A DNA stretch of 64,000 nucleotides from Charina bottae (lineage: Eukaryota; Chordata; Lepidosauria; Squamata; Charinaidae), in the NCBI GenBank assembly GCA_023362775.1, contig JALMGJ010000002.1:63441914-63505913 (forward strand). Reading direction: 5' to 3'. Made by a program: the position numbers and the translations under genes. Below, piece by piece: positions 52,846 through 63,648 of the stretch. Under the pieces are notes generated by a model. The model did no database searches, had not been told where the DNA came from, and saw only the letters and a program-made list of their open reading frames with translations. How positions within the stretch are numbered: the stretch's first letter is position 1; the number at the start of each line of letters is the position of its first letter.

Positions 52846-53080
52846 TGTCGTGTGTAGATGCAGAAATAACACGCCGAGGCCAGGAATCTAGTCTCTAGTG
52901 TTTATCGCATACCTACAAGCAGAAATCCTGCTAAACTAACAGTGCCTGAAGATTCCCAAGTATATCAGCTCAACCTAGGGCGGAGCTTTCTTCTGACGTT
53001 TGGGGAAATAGGCTAGGCTCTCTGAGCTGCGTGCTCGCTTCTTATCCAGTGCTCCGCCCTCCTCTCTGCTTCCCCTGACA
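52846..53080 (-). repeat. Gypsy-B 5' LTR with promoter
   Basis: 235 bp, starting TGTCGTGTGTAG on the plus strand. Sense TATAC near 52960 followed about 28 nt later by GTTTAGCAGGATT suggests the transcription start at about 52936. Confidence 0.93.
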
Positions 53081-53466
53081 GATGTTGTTACTTCTGGTTA
53101 CCCATTTTGGACTTTCTGCTGACACCAGGACTGAAAAGATGATGCTTTCTGGATTTGTCTATAGATAAGGGATGGGATATGGGATGAAGATATATTTGTT
53201 TGTAACCTTATAAGGGGTGGAGAGCCACTAAATTTGTTTATACTTGTTGTGATGGAAGTTGGAAGTCACTTCTTTATATATTTCTTTTTTCTTTATTTAT
53301 TATATTCTTACTTTTCTCTTTCTTCTTTATTTATTTTTTCTTGTACTTTAAATTCTTTCTTCCTATTCTCTTCTCTTTCTTTACATTTAGTTGGTATTAG
53401 GTTTTACTACTATAATCAAAATTTTCAGTAAAAATTATTTAAAAAAAAGAATTCAACCAATTTTGG

Positions 53467-53977
53467 ATCACTGTTTATGTCTTGATCAGGGATTCTGGGA
53501 TTATTTTTTTTTAACTAACAGGTTCTGAAGCCTAAAGAAGTTTGAAACCCCCTGGCATAGGGAATAGAGGCATATATGGAAGTTCTATCCCTATGCACAC
53601 TGCCCCCTTGTGGACCTTCACATTAAATACACATTTTCAAGCAAATGTGCAGGAAGGTGGGTGGGCAGCATGCAGATGTTCCTACATTCCTTAGTCCCAC
53701 TTTAATCCTCCCCATGAAGTGGCAAACATCTTTGTGTGAATATATATTGTCATCTCTAAGTCCTTGATATTCACATTTAGTGTGTGTATGAATCCAGCTG
53801 TTACAGTTTGTAAACAATTATTTATGGCTTTGCATGGTGTGTGAGGCTAGCCATGGTTTCATCTTCTTTCCCCAAGGATTGTGACTTCCATTGTGTCACA
53901 CTTCATTCTGCAGGGGTGGAGGAACTTTGAAGAGAGGTAAGCCCAGGGTTCTCCAAGCAGAGAGTGGAGAATGCTTT

Positions 53978-54021
<44 letters not shown>

Positions 54022-54664
54022 ACAAGTGTATGAAATGGCTTTCAAGGTGAATCATCAGAACTACTGTAAACATGCTGCCTTCCAATGAAAGAGACTTTTT
54101 GCTTTCAATAAAGAAGAGTATCTTAGTCTTCAAGTATTTGCAAGCAGTTCAGAGTACTTTCTCTTTTGAGCCCAACAAACTTAAAATGAAGGAAAACTTA
54201 ACCAATTTAATCAATAAACATCCCAAGCTTTCAGTGATTTAACTGCCACCAGCATTTACCCTTTTACATTACTTGATTGCTTCCCTTCCCTTGACAGCTG
54301 TCAAAGTTATAAATGCTGCAGGTTTGATTTGGAGAAAACTTCATGCAAGGACAATGAAGCAAAGAAAAGAAGAAAAAAGCACCTTGCAATTAAATATTTT
54401 AACAGACATTTTGAAAGATACTCTTGATGGAATATAAATTAATGTTACCACTGGAACACACCAGAGATCTCAAATTATACTATACCTATCCCTTTGGTGA
54501 GTATTAAAATAATGCCTTGGAATGTTCTATACCTTCTTTTTTAATGCTTACATTGCATACACTTGCAAAACCATTCTTTCTTTATTCAGTACCCATTCAT
54601 TCATTCATTCATTCATTCATTCATTCATATGTTTTGTGTAAACAAACGTTTGTGTGTATGTGCA
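53467..54664. other. Unique DNA with microsatellites
   Basis: The first 90 bp (to about 53553) may be the right half of the decayed hAT-like unit described at 40620. A (GT)n run lies at 53981-54019 and a (TTCA)n run at 54593-54628. The Cys-Val and His-Thr runs in frames here come from the (GT)n. No gene recognised. Confidence 0.55.
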
Positions 54665-54775
54665 TTTAATTGCTGTGAACTTCCCAGAGTCATGTATTTG
54701 AGATTGGTGGCCATATAAATTGAGATAATACATGCATACAGTACATGCATACATGCATACATACATAAACAGAAG
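54665..54775 (+). mobile_element. Diverged L2-like 3' stub and (CATA)n run
   Basis: GCTGTGAACTTCCCAGAGTC followed by GAGATTGGTGGCCATATAAA is an eroded L2-type 3' hairpin, followed by ATACATGCATACA repeats (54729-54771). Confidence 0.5.
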
Positions 54776-55016
54776 TAAGGGTAGTGGTCTCCACTCATAA
54801 AATGGTTCACAGAGTCAAGAAGTATGATTATCCCATATGAGCCCATATATGCATGAATCCATACAAGAACTTTCAGTACATTTCTTACACTGAAATTGAT
54901 CGGAGGACATGACATTAAGAATGGAACTAAAATCTAATTCCCGATCAGCTTTGTCCAAAATAATTTGAATTCCATGAATCCAAGCTGTAACTTCGCTGTC
55001 ACTAAATAGATTTGTG
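54776..55016. other. No gene recognised
   Basis: Short unique stretch between two LINE ends. Confidence 0.5.
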
Positions 55017-56462
55017 ATTATTTATTTATTTATTTATTTATATTCACCGCTCCATCTCCCCCTAGGGGGACTCTGGGCGGTTTACAAAAGTCAAACAATT
55101 AAAATCAAACAATTAAAATAACATATAATACAATACCATCACAATTAAAATAAATATAAAATCCAGGATGCGACGGGCTTGTATTTAAAAGGGCTCTATG
55201 GCACCAGCCATCCCCAAGAGGAACTGTTCCCCCCCCATCCCAAGCAAGGCGGCAGAACCAGGTCTTTAAGTTCTTTCTGAAGGCCAGGAGCGATGGGGCC
55301 TGCCTCACCTTCGGGGGTAGCATGTTCCAAAAGGTGGGCACCACCGTAGAGAAGGCCCGCTTTCTAGACCCCGCCAGGTGAAATTCCCTTACTGACAGGG
55401 TCCGCAGCATGCCCTCTCTAAATGACTGAGTGGGACGGTTCAATGTTATGGGGATGAGACAGTCCCTCAGGTAGCCTGGTCCCATGTCATGTAGGGCTTT
55501 AAAGGTGATAACCAACACCTTGAATTGGACCCGGAAGCACACGGGTACCCAGTGCAGCTGTTGCAGCAGAGGTGTCACATGTGCTGATCTTGGGGCACCA
55601 ATAACTGCGCACGCAGCTGCATTCTGGACCAGTTGAAGCCTCTGGATACTCCTCAAGGGTAGCCCCATGTAGAGCACATTGCAATAGTCTATGTGGGAGA
55701 TGACCAGGGAATGAGTGACTGTACGGAGGGCATCCTGATCCAGGAAAGGGCGTAACTGGCACAATGCAAAGTTGTGCAAAACCCTTCTGGCCACGGCTGC
55801 CACCTGCTCTTCGAGCAGGAGCTGTGAGTCCAGAAGAACCCCCAGATTCCGCACTTGGTCTGAATGGGGTAGTGCAACCCCATCCAGAACTAAAGATGAT
55901 AACTTCCTGGATCCACAGGAGCCATCAATCGACAGCCACTCCATCCTACCAGTGTTCAGTTGAAGCATGTTGTTCCCCATCCAGACCCACACAGCCTCCA
56001 GGCACTGAGAAAGGGTAGCCACTGCATCATTTACCTCACCAGGGATGGAGATATATCATCTGCATATTGATGGTACCTCATCCCGTGGTGATGGATGATC
56101 TCACCCAGCGGTTTCATGTAGATATTAAATAGGAGAGGGGAGAGAACCGAATCCTGCGGCACCCCACAGGAGAGGGGGCGAGGGTCGGTCCTCTCATCTC
56201 CTATTACCACCGATTGGGACCGGCCCTGGAGGAAGGAGGTGAACCAGCGCAAAGCTACGCCTCCCACCCCCAACTCCCTGAGCCGTCCCAAAAGGATACC
56301 ATGGTTGATGGTATCGAATGCCGCTGAGAGGTCGAGAAGAGCCAGGATGGATGCACTCCCTCCATCCCGCTCCTGCCAGAGATCATCTGTAAGCGCGACC
56401 AATGCAGTTTCCACCCCATATCCCGGCCTGAAACCTGACTGGAAGGGGTCCAGATAATCCGT
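55017..56462 (-). mobile_element. L2-clade LINE 3' half
   Basis: TTTA tail, inverted hairpin, 3' UTR and two long minus frames. 55105-56022 (305 codons) reads the thumb and C-terminus (LGVLLDSQLLLEEQVAAVAR, SHIDYCNVLYMGLPL, LLQQLHWVPVCFRVQFK, EFHLAGSRKRAFSTVVPTFW). 56031-56414 reads [36 protein letters not shown] and RYHQYADDI, so the active site YADD is present just before a deletion that joins the frames. Truncated at 56462 near [12 protein letters not shown]. Confidence 0.85.
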
Positions 56463-56994
56463 ATCACCTTTACTATTACGAGTGAGGCAACATAGCCATG
56501 TAAACTTCTATGACTCATTCTTCTTTTCATTACATGAAGCTACGGGAGGTCATGCAACAGTTTGGGGTGTAGGTGCTGATGATACTCAATTATACATCTC
56601 CACCCCAAGCTATAGAAGGGATGCTGTTGATGTCCCATCCCAGTGCTTGGAGGTTGTAAGGGTCTGGATGGAAAAGGACAGCCTGAAGCTGAAGCCAAGC
56701 AAGATGGAGTTTTTTCTTTGTTCATTGGGGTTCTCTATCAACACCATTGTGATCTCTGGTCAGGCAAACACTATATGTGAAGGAGCAGATTCATGTTTTG
56801 GGGGTCCTCCTGCACTCACAGCTCCTGTGGGAGCAGCAAAAGGAAGCTGTGGCTAGAGAGACCTTTGCCCAGCTTTGGTGGTGTGCTAATTGTTGTGTCA
56901 CCTGGTGCAGGAGGTTCTGGCTACATTAATTCACATCCTCATTACCACCCAGTTAGACTACTGCAAGGGATTTTACATGGGGCTGCCTTTAAAG

Positions 56995-57302
56995 CAGCCT
57001 TTCTCAACCTTTTGACCCTGGAGGAACCCTTGAAATATTTTTCAGGCCTCGGAGAACCGCTGCACATTCAGCCTCAAATATAGGCCAGAAGTTACAAAAT
57101 TATTATATTTGTTCCATGTGTAGGTCTGTATATATGCATGAACAGTGTTCTTAAACTAAAAATAAAGAATGAAACATACCTCTTTAATGTGATGTTGCCC
57201 AAATTTGAAATAATTTTTTTAATAAATTGTGATCTCCCAGGGAACCCCAGTGACCTCTCGTGGAACCCTAGGGTTCCATGGAACCCTGGTTGAGAAACCC
57301 TG
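56995..57302. mobile_element. hAT MITE inside an L2 copy
   Basis: 308 bp from CAGCCTTTCTCAACC to GGTTGAGAAACCCTG, a 15-bp terminal inverted repeat with two mismatches, related to the MITE at 17666. The left 8-bp duplication is CTTTAAAG (56987-56994). The right copy is split by the SINE that follows and is found complete at 57800-57807. Confidence 0.88.
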
Positions 57303-57307
57303 CTTTA

Positions 57308-57796
57308 TTTTATTTATTTTTATTTTATCTTATTTATACCCCGCCTATCCCCTCCCTAATGGAGGGCTCTAGGCGGCTTACAATCATGTACATTCATATA
57401 TTATACATCATATATTATTACAATTTAACCACGCGATAGGGAGGAGGTGAAGGAACCGGCTCTTCAGCTGCAGGCATCGGACTACATGCCCCAGAATGCC
57501 TTGCTCCAAGCCGGCTGCTGACGTCCAGGAAGTTGTTGTTCCAGATCCGTCGTCCTCCGCCGCCATTGTCGGGATTCTCCAGATCTTCTTGGATTCGAGG
57601 ACGACCCTCTGACGGACGCCAGCAAATTGACCCACGTGAGTGGTACCCAATTTATCTACTCGCATTCAGCTTTCGACCTGTTGGGTGGACAGAAGCTGGG
57701 GTGAATGGCGAGAGCTCACCTCGCCATGTGGTTTTGAACTGCCTTGTGGTCGGCAGTCTAACGGCTCAGCGGTTTAACCCGCTGAGCCACCGAGCA
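57308..57796 (-). mobile_element. Chimeric SINE: Sauria-like head, L2-like tail
   Basis: Read on the minus strand it starts with a tRNA-like head (GGTGGCTCAGCGGGTTAAAC as A box, GGCAGTTCAAAACC as B box), continues with the Sauria SINE middle (GGTGAGCTCTCGCC, GTCGAAAGCTGAATGCGAG, GTAGATAAATTGGGTACCAC), then about 200 bp I cannot place, and ends TTGTAAGCCGCCTAGAGCCC with GGCGGGGTATAAATA, an L2-type 3' hairpin and tail. Duplications CTGCTTTA (57300-57307, 57797-57804) flank the whole, so it inserted as one unit. Confidence 0.7.
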
Positions 57797-57855
57797 CTGC
57801 TTTAAAGACTACTTGGAAACGACAAATGGTCCAGAATGCAGTGGTGTCTGTGTTA

Positions 57856-57924
57856 TTTATTTATTTATTTTATTTTTATAAAATTTATATTACCGCCCAT
57901 CTCCCCCAGCGGGGACCCTGTTAA
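57856..57924 (-). mobile_element. 69-bp L2 3' stub with 8-bp duplication
   Basis: TTTA tail plus the inverted hairpin TTACCGCCCATCTCCCCC and little else. CTGTGTTA flanks it (57848-57855 and 57925-57932). It is an extreme 5' truncation that kept only the part the RT recognises. Confidence 0.75.
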
Positions 57925-58512
57925 CTGTGTTAACTGGAATCCATCACCGGAAGCATGTAACACTATATTGTGGGTCCTTCATTGGTTACCAACCAGTTTC
58001 TGAGTACAGTTTAAAGTGCTGGTTTTAACCTATAAAACCCTTTATGGGTTGACACCTATATCTGCAGGACTGCCTTCTCAAACTTGAATCAGCCAAACCT
58101 ACTAGATTGCTCAAAGAGAAACCCCTTATAATCTTACATTTAAAATTCCAGGAGGTGAAAACTAGGAGAAGCTGTTTTTCAGTGGCAATGCCGTACTTTA
58201 GAACAGTCCCGCAGTGGAGATCAGCCCTGTCCATGATGGCTTTCAGGAAGATTTTAAAAACTGAACTATTTCAGAGAATTTTCCCATTATGTTACTGTAC
58301 ATACTACACTATCATCTATTTCCATCTTTATCTCTCTCTCTCTCATTGATTTGATCTTATTTTTGTTATGCCTATGGGTTTTCTGATTTAGTGATTGAAC
58401 TATAATTTTTGAATGTACTTTGAATGTTTTAACATTTTCCGTATATTTTGTGTGCTGCCAAGAACTGTCAGATTGTGGTGAAATATAAATGTAATAAATA
58501 AATAAATAAATC

Positions 58513-60529
58513 ATCCCCTCTCACCTCCTATGGACACCCATGGGTATACAGTAACTACTTTCCCATCCTGAAGACTCTTCTACAAGGAAGGTACATGGGA
58601 ATCTCCTGGCCCAGGATCACAGAAGTATGCTTAATTGGTATATGTGTATCAAGTGTCTTCTATTAAAATGAATCTGAAAATGATTGAGCAAACTATAGTT
58701 TTAAACTAACAGAAGGATATGAATATTGGTATAAAATCAAACTAGGACTTGGTTATCTAAATTCTATCACAAACTGCAAGCAATTCAGCAGATGAACTTC
58801 AACTACATACAAAACGGGATATAGGTCTCTATTTTATACACTATTTTATGAAGTGGTGTATGAGTGATGCAATGATGCAGTGATGCATCAAAGATGTAAT
58901 GATGCAGTGAAAGACAAAATCTTATAACCTTTTCTGCTTAGTAATCTGACGAACTGATAAATCTTTGATACTTGTATATTTTTGCACTGGTAGGTTGCTC
59001 CTGCATATTTTGTTAAAATGGACTACAGCTGAAAGGTGTTCATTCCATCTTTGTAAAGACACAGGAGAATTCCCACTATTATTGAAACTTGGACATGGCA
59101 TGGCCTAAGCAAGAAAATGGACATCCAACTTTTGCAAGCATATTTGGTGGGCTTCATATGTCTACTTTCTCCCTCTTAACAATTGTAAAATTGCAAATAT
59201 CACATGAAGACAATAGCCATAGAAGTAATCACCAAATAATATCAATGATGATTTAACTGTCCTATTTAAGCCAAAATGGAAGGAAAAATTATTAGTTTTA
59301 GTGTATATTTAACTATGCAAACACCTTTTATACTTTTTGTACTCTAACATTATGCTGAGTTTGAACTGGAAAAAAAAAGTTAAATAGTCAGACTTGGAAT
59401 AATCTCTCATTCCGAAGTTCAAGCACATCATGCCAAATCTGGTCACCTCAGCCAAATCTTGTTTAGGATGATCACTGAGAGATTCTTTCTGTCACTGACT
59501 GGCATAAAATAAGGTGCTTTGCATTTATATTCTAAAGACTCTCCTCATTCCTCCCCCTCCACTGAGCCCAGAAGAGAGAAAGAAAAGCACTTTTCTTTTT
59601 GATTTTCTCGCTGGCTCCATAAAAATCCAACTGGCCATCCTGCAGTGAGAACTTGGTTTTGGTTTTAATTTACTAAATCTCCCAATAAAGAGATAAGAAG
59701 GCCCTCTTGGGGAAGATGAAGAACTCTTGCAATCCAGGAAGGACCCTCACGCTTGTTAATAAACTCTACAGTTCCCTTTCTCTTTCTCTTTTTCTCTAAC
59801 CCCCCTTTTTCTTCAAAAGAAGCTAAACCAACTTCTGTCCCATCCAAGCCAATAGACCAGGAGAGGTGTACTTTCATGCTAAACCTACAAATTCTAATTC
59901 ATCCATACGCCAATTTTGTCTTTTTTTATGAGTTCTTCCCATCAGCCCAATTACATGCAGTGCTTCCTGAAGTCTTCATCCAACATTTTCTCTCAGCCTT
60001 CTTCCTTAAGTTAAAATTGTTCCCAGTCCTGCTTTTAGGTTTCTTTAAGCCTTCTTTTTCCTCATCTTGTTTCTCAAAAGCTGAATAATACTTGGTTTTA
60101 CTATTCTCTTTTCTATAATTCACTTCTTTCCAAAAGTAGCTAGACAAACCTTTGTTAGAAATTGTATAGATATAGTTTCCTAGTCATATACTCCCTTAAA
60201 TATGAACATTATGTTCACTGGCTGTTGCTCTTTTACTGCCTTTTCATGTTTATTGCCTTTTATATTTGGTTGTAATTCTATTAGTACCCTCACTTTAATG
60301 TGAGATTCTATTTCCCCTCATTTATGTTTTGAATTTGCTTTGGTTCTTCTTTGATAAACAAACTAGGGTACCATTTTCAGAGTTTTGTTTGTAAACTTAT
60401 GGAATACCAGAAATTATTAAGCATACATAGCTCAAGATCACAACATCCTAAGGAATACATGTTTATTTAAAAGACTTATATGATACAGATATTTCTGAAA
60501 TGAGAGAATAATAAACATAAGTTTAGAAA
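58513..60529. other. No gene recognised
   Basis: AT-rich unique DNA. A small GATGCA/ATGATGCAGTG tandem motif lies at 58865-58910. Short frames only. Confidence 0.5.
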
Positions 60530-61345
60530 ATTTGGCTCATTCATTGTTCCAAATAAATCAGATTCTACATTTCATTGCAGTTCCAGCAAGAATACAAGCA
60601 ACTAGTGTCATGACTAAATTTCAAATTAAGCTAAATTCATCACCTAATGGAAAAAAGGACTTCAAAAACTTACAACATTATATTAGAAGAAAATGCATTG
60701 ATAATGAGTTAAAAGCAATATGGGAATCTGATATAAAAGCCCTGTTACCCTTGACTTTATAGCTATCTGACTGGCATTGTAAACATTGATTCTGGCCAAA
60801 AATTAGAGAAAATTCAATAGAAGATGGTACTTAACTCTGAGGAAACTCAACCTGATAAATTCTAATATAAGTCCCAAAAATAAAATGACCCTCTTTGAAG
60901 TGGACTGTGGCATGACATTCTGCAATACTTGCAAGTTGAAGACTATTGTGTCTTAATACTTGCACTAAGATGTGCAATGCAAGGCCAGAATGTTATTTTT
61001 GTTCTTTACTCATTTATAGGTTTATATTATCATATATGGTAATCTTGTAAAATTCAGTCTTTTGGACTGACTTTTTAAATTAAAATGAGACAAAGCACAA
61101 CTCAGACCATTATATTAGATTCTAAATTGGCCTATGTTTTTTTAGATAATCCAAAAGACACTTTGAAACATAAAGAATTGATAGTTTTTTTATTGGTTGG
61201 AGCCAGACAGGTAGTAGCAAGATGCTGGAAAGAGGAATGGATTTGAAATCAAATAAACAAACAAGCAAACAAACAAAATATCTCTATATGGTGGGAAATA
61301 TGCTGGGAAATTGCTTTAATGGAAAAATTGGATACTTCGATGGGA
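60530..61345 (+). pseudogene. Decayed L1 ORF2 C-terminal fragment
   Basis: Phrases readable in shifting frames (NELKAIWESDIKALLPL, then RWYLTLRKLNLINSN in another frame, then VFLLVGARQVVARCWKEEW and MWEI-like ICWEIALMEKL) follow the order of the L1 ORF2 C-terminal region. Many stops and shifts, so this is an old insertion. Boundaries are approximate. Confidence 0.45.
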
Positions 61346-61552
61346 ATTCAAGGGCTGTTGGCTTGGTGGAAAAAAACATCCTAGCAGAAGGCAATGGCAA
61401 AGCACTTTGGTAGTCTTACCAGGAAAAAGCCATGGACTTCTCTAAAAGATGATGGTACCTTTTTTATTCTGTTCAAAGACTCCATTGGCTGTTGGCTAGA
61501 TGGGAAAGTTGAAAGAGTTGAAAGAGTATCCTGGAAGAAGGGAATAACGCCA

Positions 61553-62415
61553 GGCCAGTTAATAACAAAGGCCCTCTCATACACAATCTGATCACTGAGG
61601 AGGGGGCAGACCTGGCATGCATTACCGAGACCTGGCTGGGCCCTGAAGGGGGGGTGCCACTTTTGGAAATGTGCCCAGCCAGGTTTACGGTATGGCACCA
61701 GCCGAGACTCCAGAGCAGGGGAGGAGGGGTGGCTGTTGTCATCCAGGAGTCTCTAGTGGCCTTCAAGGGCACTGCTCCACAAGTGGCCAGTTGTGAGACC
61801 CTGTTTTTCAAGTTGGTCTCCTGAGAACAGTTGGGAGTGTTGCTACTGTACCAGCCTCCCTGCTGCAAAGCAACCTCCCTGCCTGAGCTGCTGGAGGCCA
61901 ACTCGGGGTTGGCGGTGGAGTTTCCCAGAATTATGGTTCTGGGGGACTTCAACCTGCTGTCCCTGGGGTGTGCCTCAGAGGCGGCTTGGGAGTTCATGGC
62001 TACCATGGCGGCCATGGGCCTGTCCCAGATTATTCAGGACCCGACTTGAGACAGTGGCCTTACACCGGACTTGGTTTTCTTGTCAGAGCAGTGGCAATGT
62101 GATCTGAGGAGAGAGTTACATCTGTCCCCACTGTCATGGTCATATCATGCCCTGGTGGCCTTGAGATTCTACTATGCCACCCCCCTTCACAGGGAGGCAG
62201 GACCCATTTGATTGGTCTGCCCCCGGCGACTGATGGACCCGGCAGGGTTTCAGAGGGAGCTGGGGGTTATACCCAAGGATCTGCTGCACGGTCCAGCAGA
62301 GGCCCTGGCTGCTACCTGGAATAGTGTGGCGGCTGGAGCCTTGGACAGGATCGCGCCTGTGCAACCTCTCTTGTCCCTCGTACCCAACACCCCCTGTGGT
62401 TTACGGAGGAGTTGA
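61553..62415 (+). pseudogene. L2 copy C endonuclease and linker
   Basis: Endonuclease landmarks ETWLGPEGG, LLLYQPPCCKATSLPELLEA, MVLGDFNLLSLG and a decayed last box (LSWSYHALVAL, in which the Asp of SDH is replaced by Tyr). Frames change near 61820 and 62050. The linker shows [20 protein letters not shown]. Confidence 0.7.
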
Positions 62416-63027
62416 GGGTTCTGAAGAGGATTAAGAGACATCTAGAGCACTGCTGGGGGAAGACAAGAACTGATTCCGACCGAACACAGGTTAGAGCTGC
62501 TATTAAGGCCTACCTTGTGGCGATAAGAGCGGGCGAAACGTCAATATATCTCAGCTCTTACTGCATCTGCAGAATGCTGCCCAATGGCCCTGTTTAAGAT
62601 CACCCATTCCCTTCTGGGGAAGGGGGGTTTAGAAACCCACCTACAGGGCCAGGCTGAGGAGTTTGCTGGGCATCTGGAGGATAAAATCGCTCAGATTCAT
62701 TCCAAGTGGGATGCCAAGCATGTAGCAGGGTCTGAGGAGATGCATGGGGAGCAGACTTGCCTGGTTATCTGGGAACGGTTTGATCCTGTTGGGCCCGAGG
62801 AAGTGGACAGTTGTTCTCGGGTCTGTAAATGCCACCGCTTGCTAATTAGATCCTTGTCCCTCCTGGCAGTCTCCTGGATGAAAATTGTCCAGAATGGTAG
62901 GGTCCAGTGATGGTTTCTTGAGGAGGGGGTGCACCAGCGCCTCTTTAAATGCCACCAGAAACACCCCCTTCCCCAAGGATGAATTCACCATCACCTGGAC
63001 CCACCCACACGTCCCCTCCCAAGCTGC

Positions 63028-63648
63028 TTTTTAGGGAAGGTGGTTGAGAAAGTGGTGGCATTGCAACTCCAGAGGGTCCTGGATGAAACAGATTGTCTGG
63101 ACCCTTTTCAGTCGGGTTTCAGGCCCGGATATGGAATGGAAACAGCCTTGGTCACACTTATGCATGATCTCTGGTGGGAGCAGGATGGGGGCAGTGCATC
63201 CATCCTGATTCTTCTTGACCTCAAAGCAGCTTTTGATACCATCAACCGTGGTATCCTTTTGGGTCAGCTCAGGGAGTTGGGGGTGGGTGGTGCAGTTTTG
63301 CGATGGTTTCACCTCCTTCCTCCAGGGCCAGTCCCAAACGGTGTTGATACGGGGTGAGAGATCCGGCCCACAGCCCCTCCTTTGTGGGGTGCTGCAGGGT
63401 TTGGTACTCTCCCCGCTCCTTTTTAACATCTACAGTACATGAAACTGCTGGGTGAGATCATCCATCGCCACGGGATGAGGTATCATCAATATGCTGATGA
63501 TACTCAATTATATATCTCCATCCCAGGTGAGGTAAGTGATGCGGTACCTGCCCTTTCTCAGTGCCTGGGGGCTGTGGGGGTCTGGATGGGGCTGTGGGGG
63601 TCTAGATGGGAGTCTGGATGGTATACATCTCCTTCCCAGGTGACGTAA
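63028..63648 (+). pseudogene. L2 copy C RT fingers and palm
   Basis: Frame 63040-63357 reads [39 protein letters not shown] and LLDLKAAFDTINRGILLGQL. 63215-63442 and 63439-63648 give PLLCGVLQGLVLSPLLFNI and the active-site RYHQYADDTQLYISIPGEV. YADD is intact; two frame breaks separate the parts. Confidence 0.75.

Larger units (their letters stand above)
46900..53080 (-). mobile_element. Gypsy-B: full-length chromodomain Ty3/gypsy (Sushi-type) element
   Basis: A 6181-bp LTR element on the minus strand with perfect duplications GATGT (46895-46899, 53081-53085). LTRs are short, 235 bp each (46900-47134 and 52846-53080), and by eye differ at a single base, so insertion is recent. Order in the sense direction: 5' LTR, self-priming site, gag with zinc knuckle, protease, RT, RNase H, integrase, chromodomain with long acidic tail, polypurine tract, 3' LTR. 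A 751-bp Penelope-like palindrome (48437-49187) interrupts integrase. Sushi elements are the family from which mammalian PEG10 and RTL genes derive. Confidence 0.94.
40702..53448 (+). mobile_element. Short L1-type (HAL1-like) element holding a large nest
   Basis: The block is bounded by a perfect 18-bp duplication GAATTCAACCAATTTTGG (40684-40701 and 53449-53466) and ends in an A-rich tail. Its own sequence, after removal of younger insertions, is only about 1.5 kb: 40702-41266, 43219-43268, 45647-45967, 46623-46899 and 53081-53448. It starts with an ORF1-like ATG (MAKNKEPV at about 40757) and has repeated Asp/Glu-Asn-rich coiled-coil-like segments near 45945 and 46705. I saw no RT of its own, hence HAL1-like. 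The piece assignment is inference from the duplication and A-tail. Confidence 0.65.
56550..58512 (+). mobile_element. L2-clade LINE 3' half, interrupted three times
   Basis: Opposite orientation to the previous copy. It starts with the active-site block (ADDTQLYISTPS), continues through the thumb (LHSQLLWEQQKEAVARE, TTQLDYCKGFYMGL type) to 56994, resumes at 57800 (CTTTAAAGACTACTTGG), is cut again at 57856-57924 and ends with hairpin-less 3' UTR and (AAAT)n at 58491-58512. The interruptions are a hAT MITE, a SINE inside its target duplication, and a 69-bp L2 stub. Confidence 0.8.

Noticed and set aside
40620..53561. hAT element enclosing the whole 40.6-53.5 kb nest as a firm call
   Set aside because: Only six of eight flank bases agree and the terminal repeats match poorly, so I kept it as a low-confidence feature only.
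53903..54133. Frames with Cys-Val or His-Thr runs
   Set aside because: They are translations of a (GT)n microsatellite.
57620..57796. A tRNA gene on the minus strand
   Set aside because: A and B box-like blocks are present but no cloverleaf, anticodon arm or acceptor stem can be formed; it is a SINE head. The same applies to 18024-18255 and 18344-18650.
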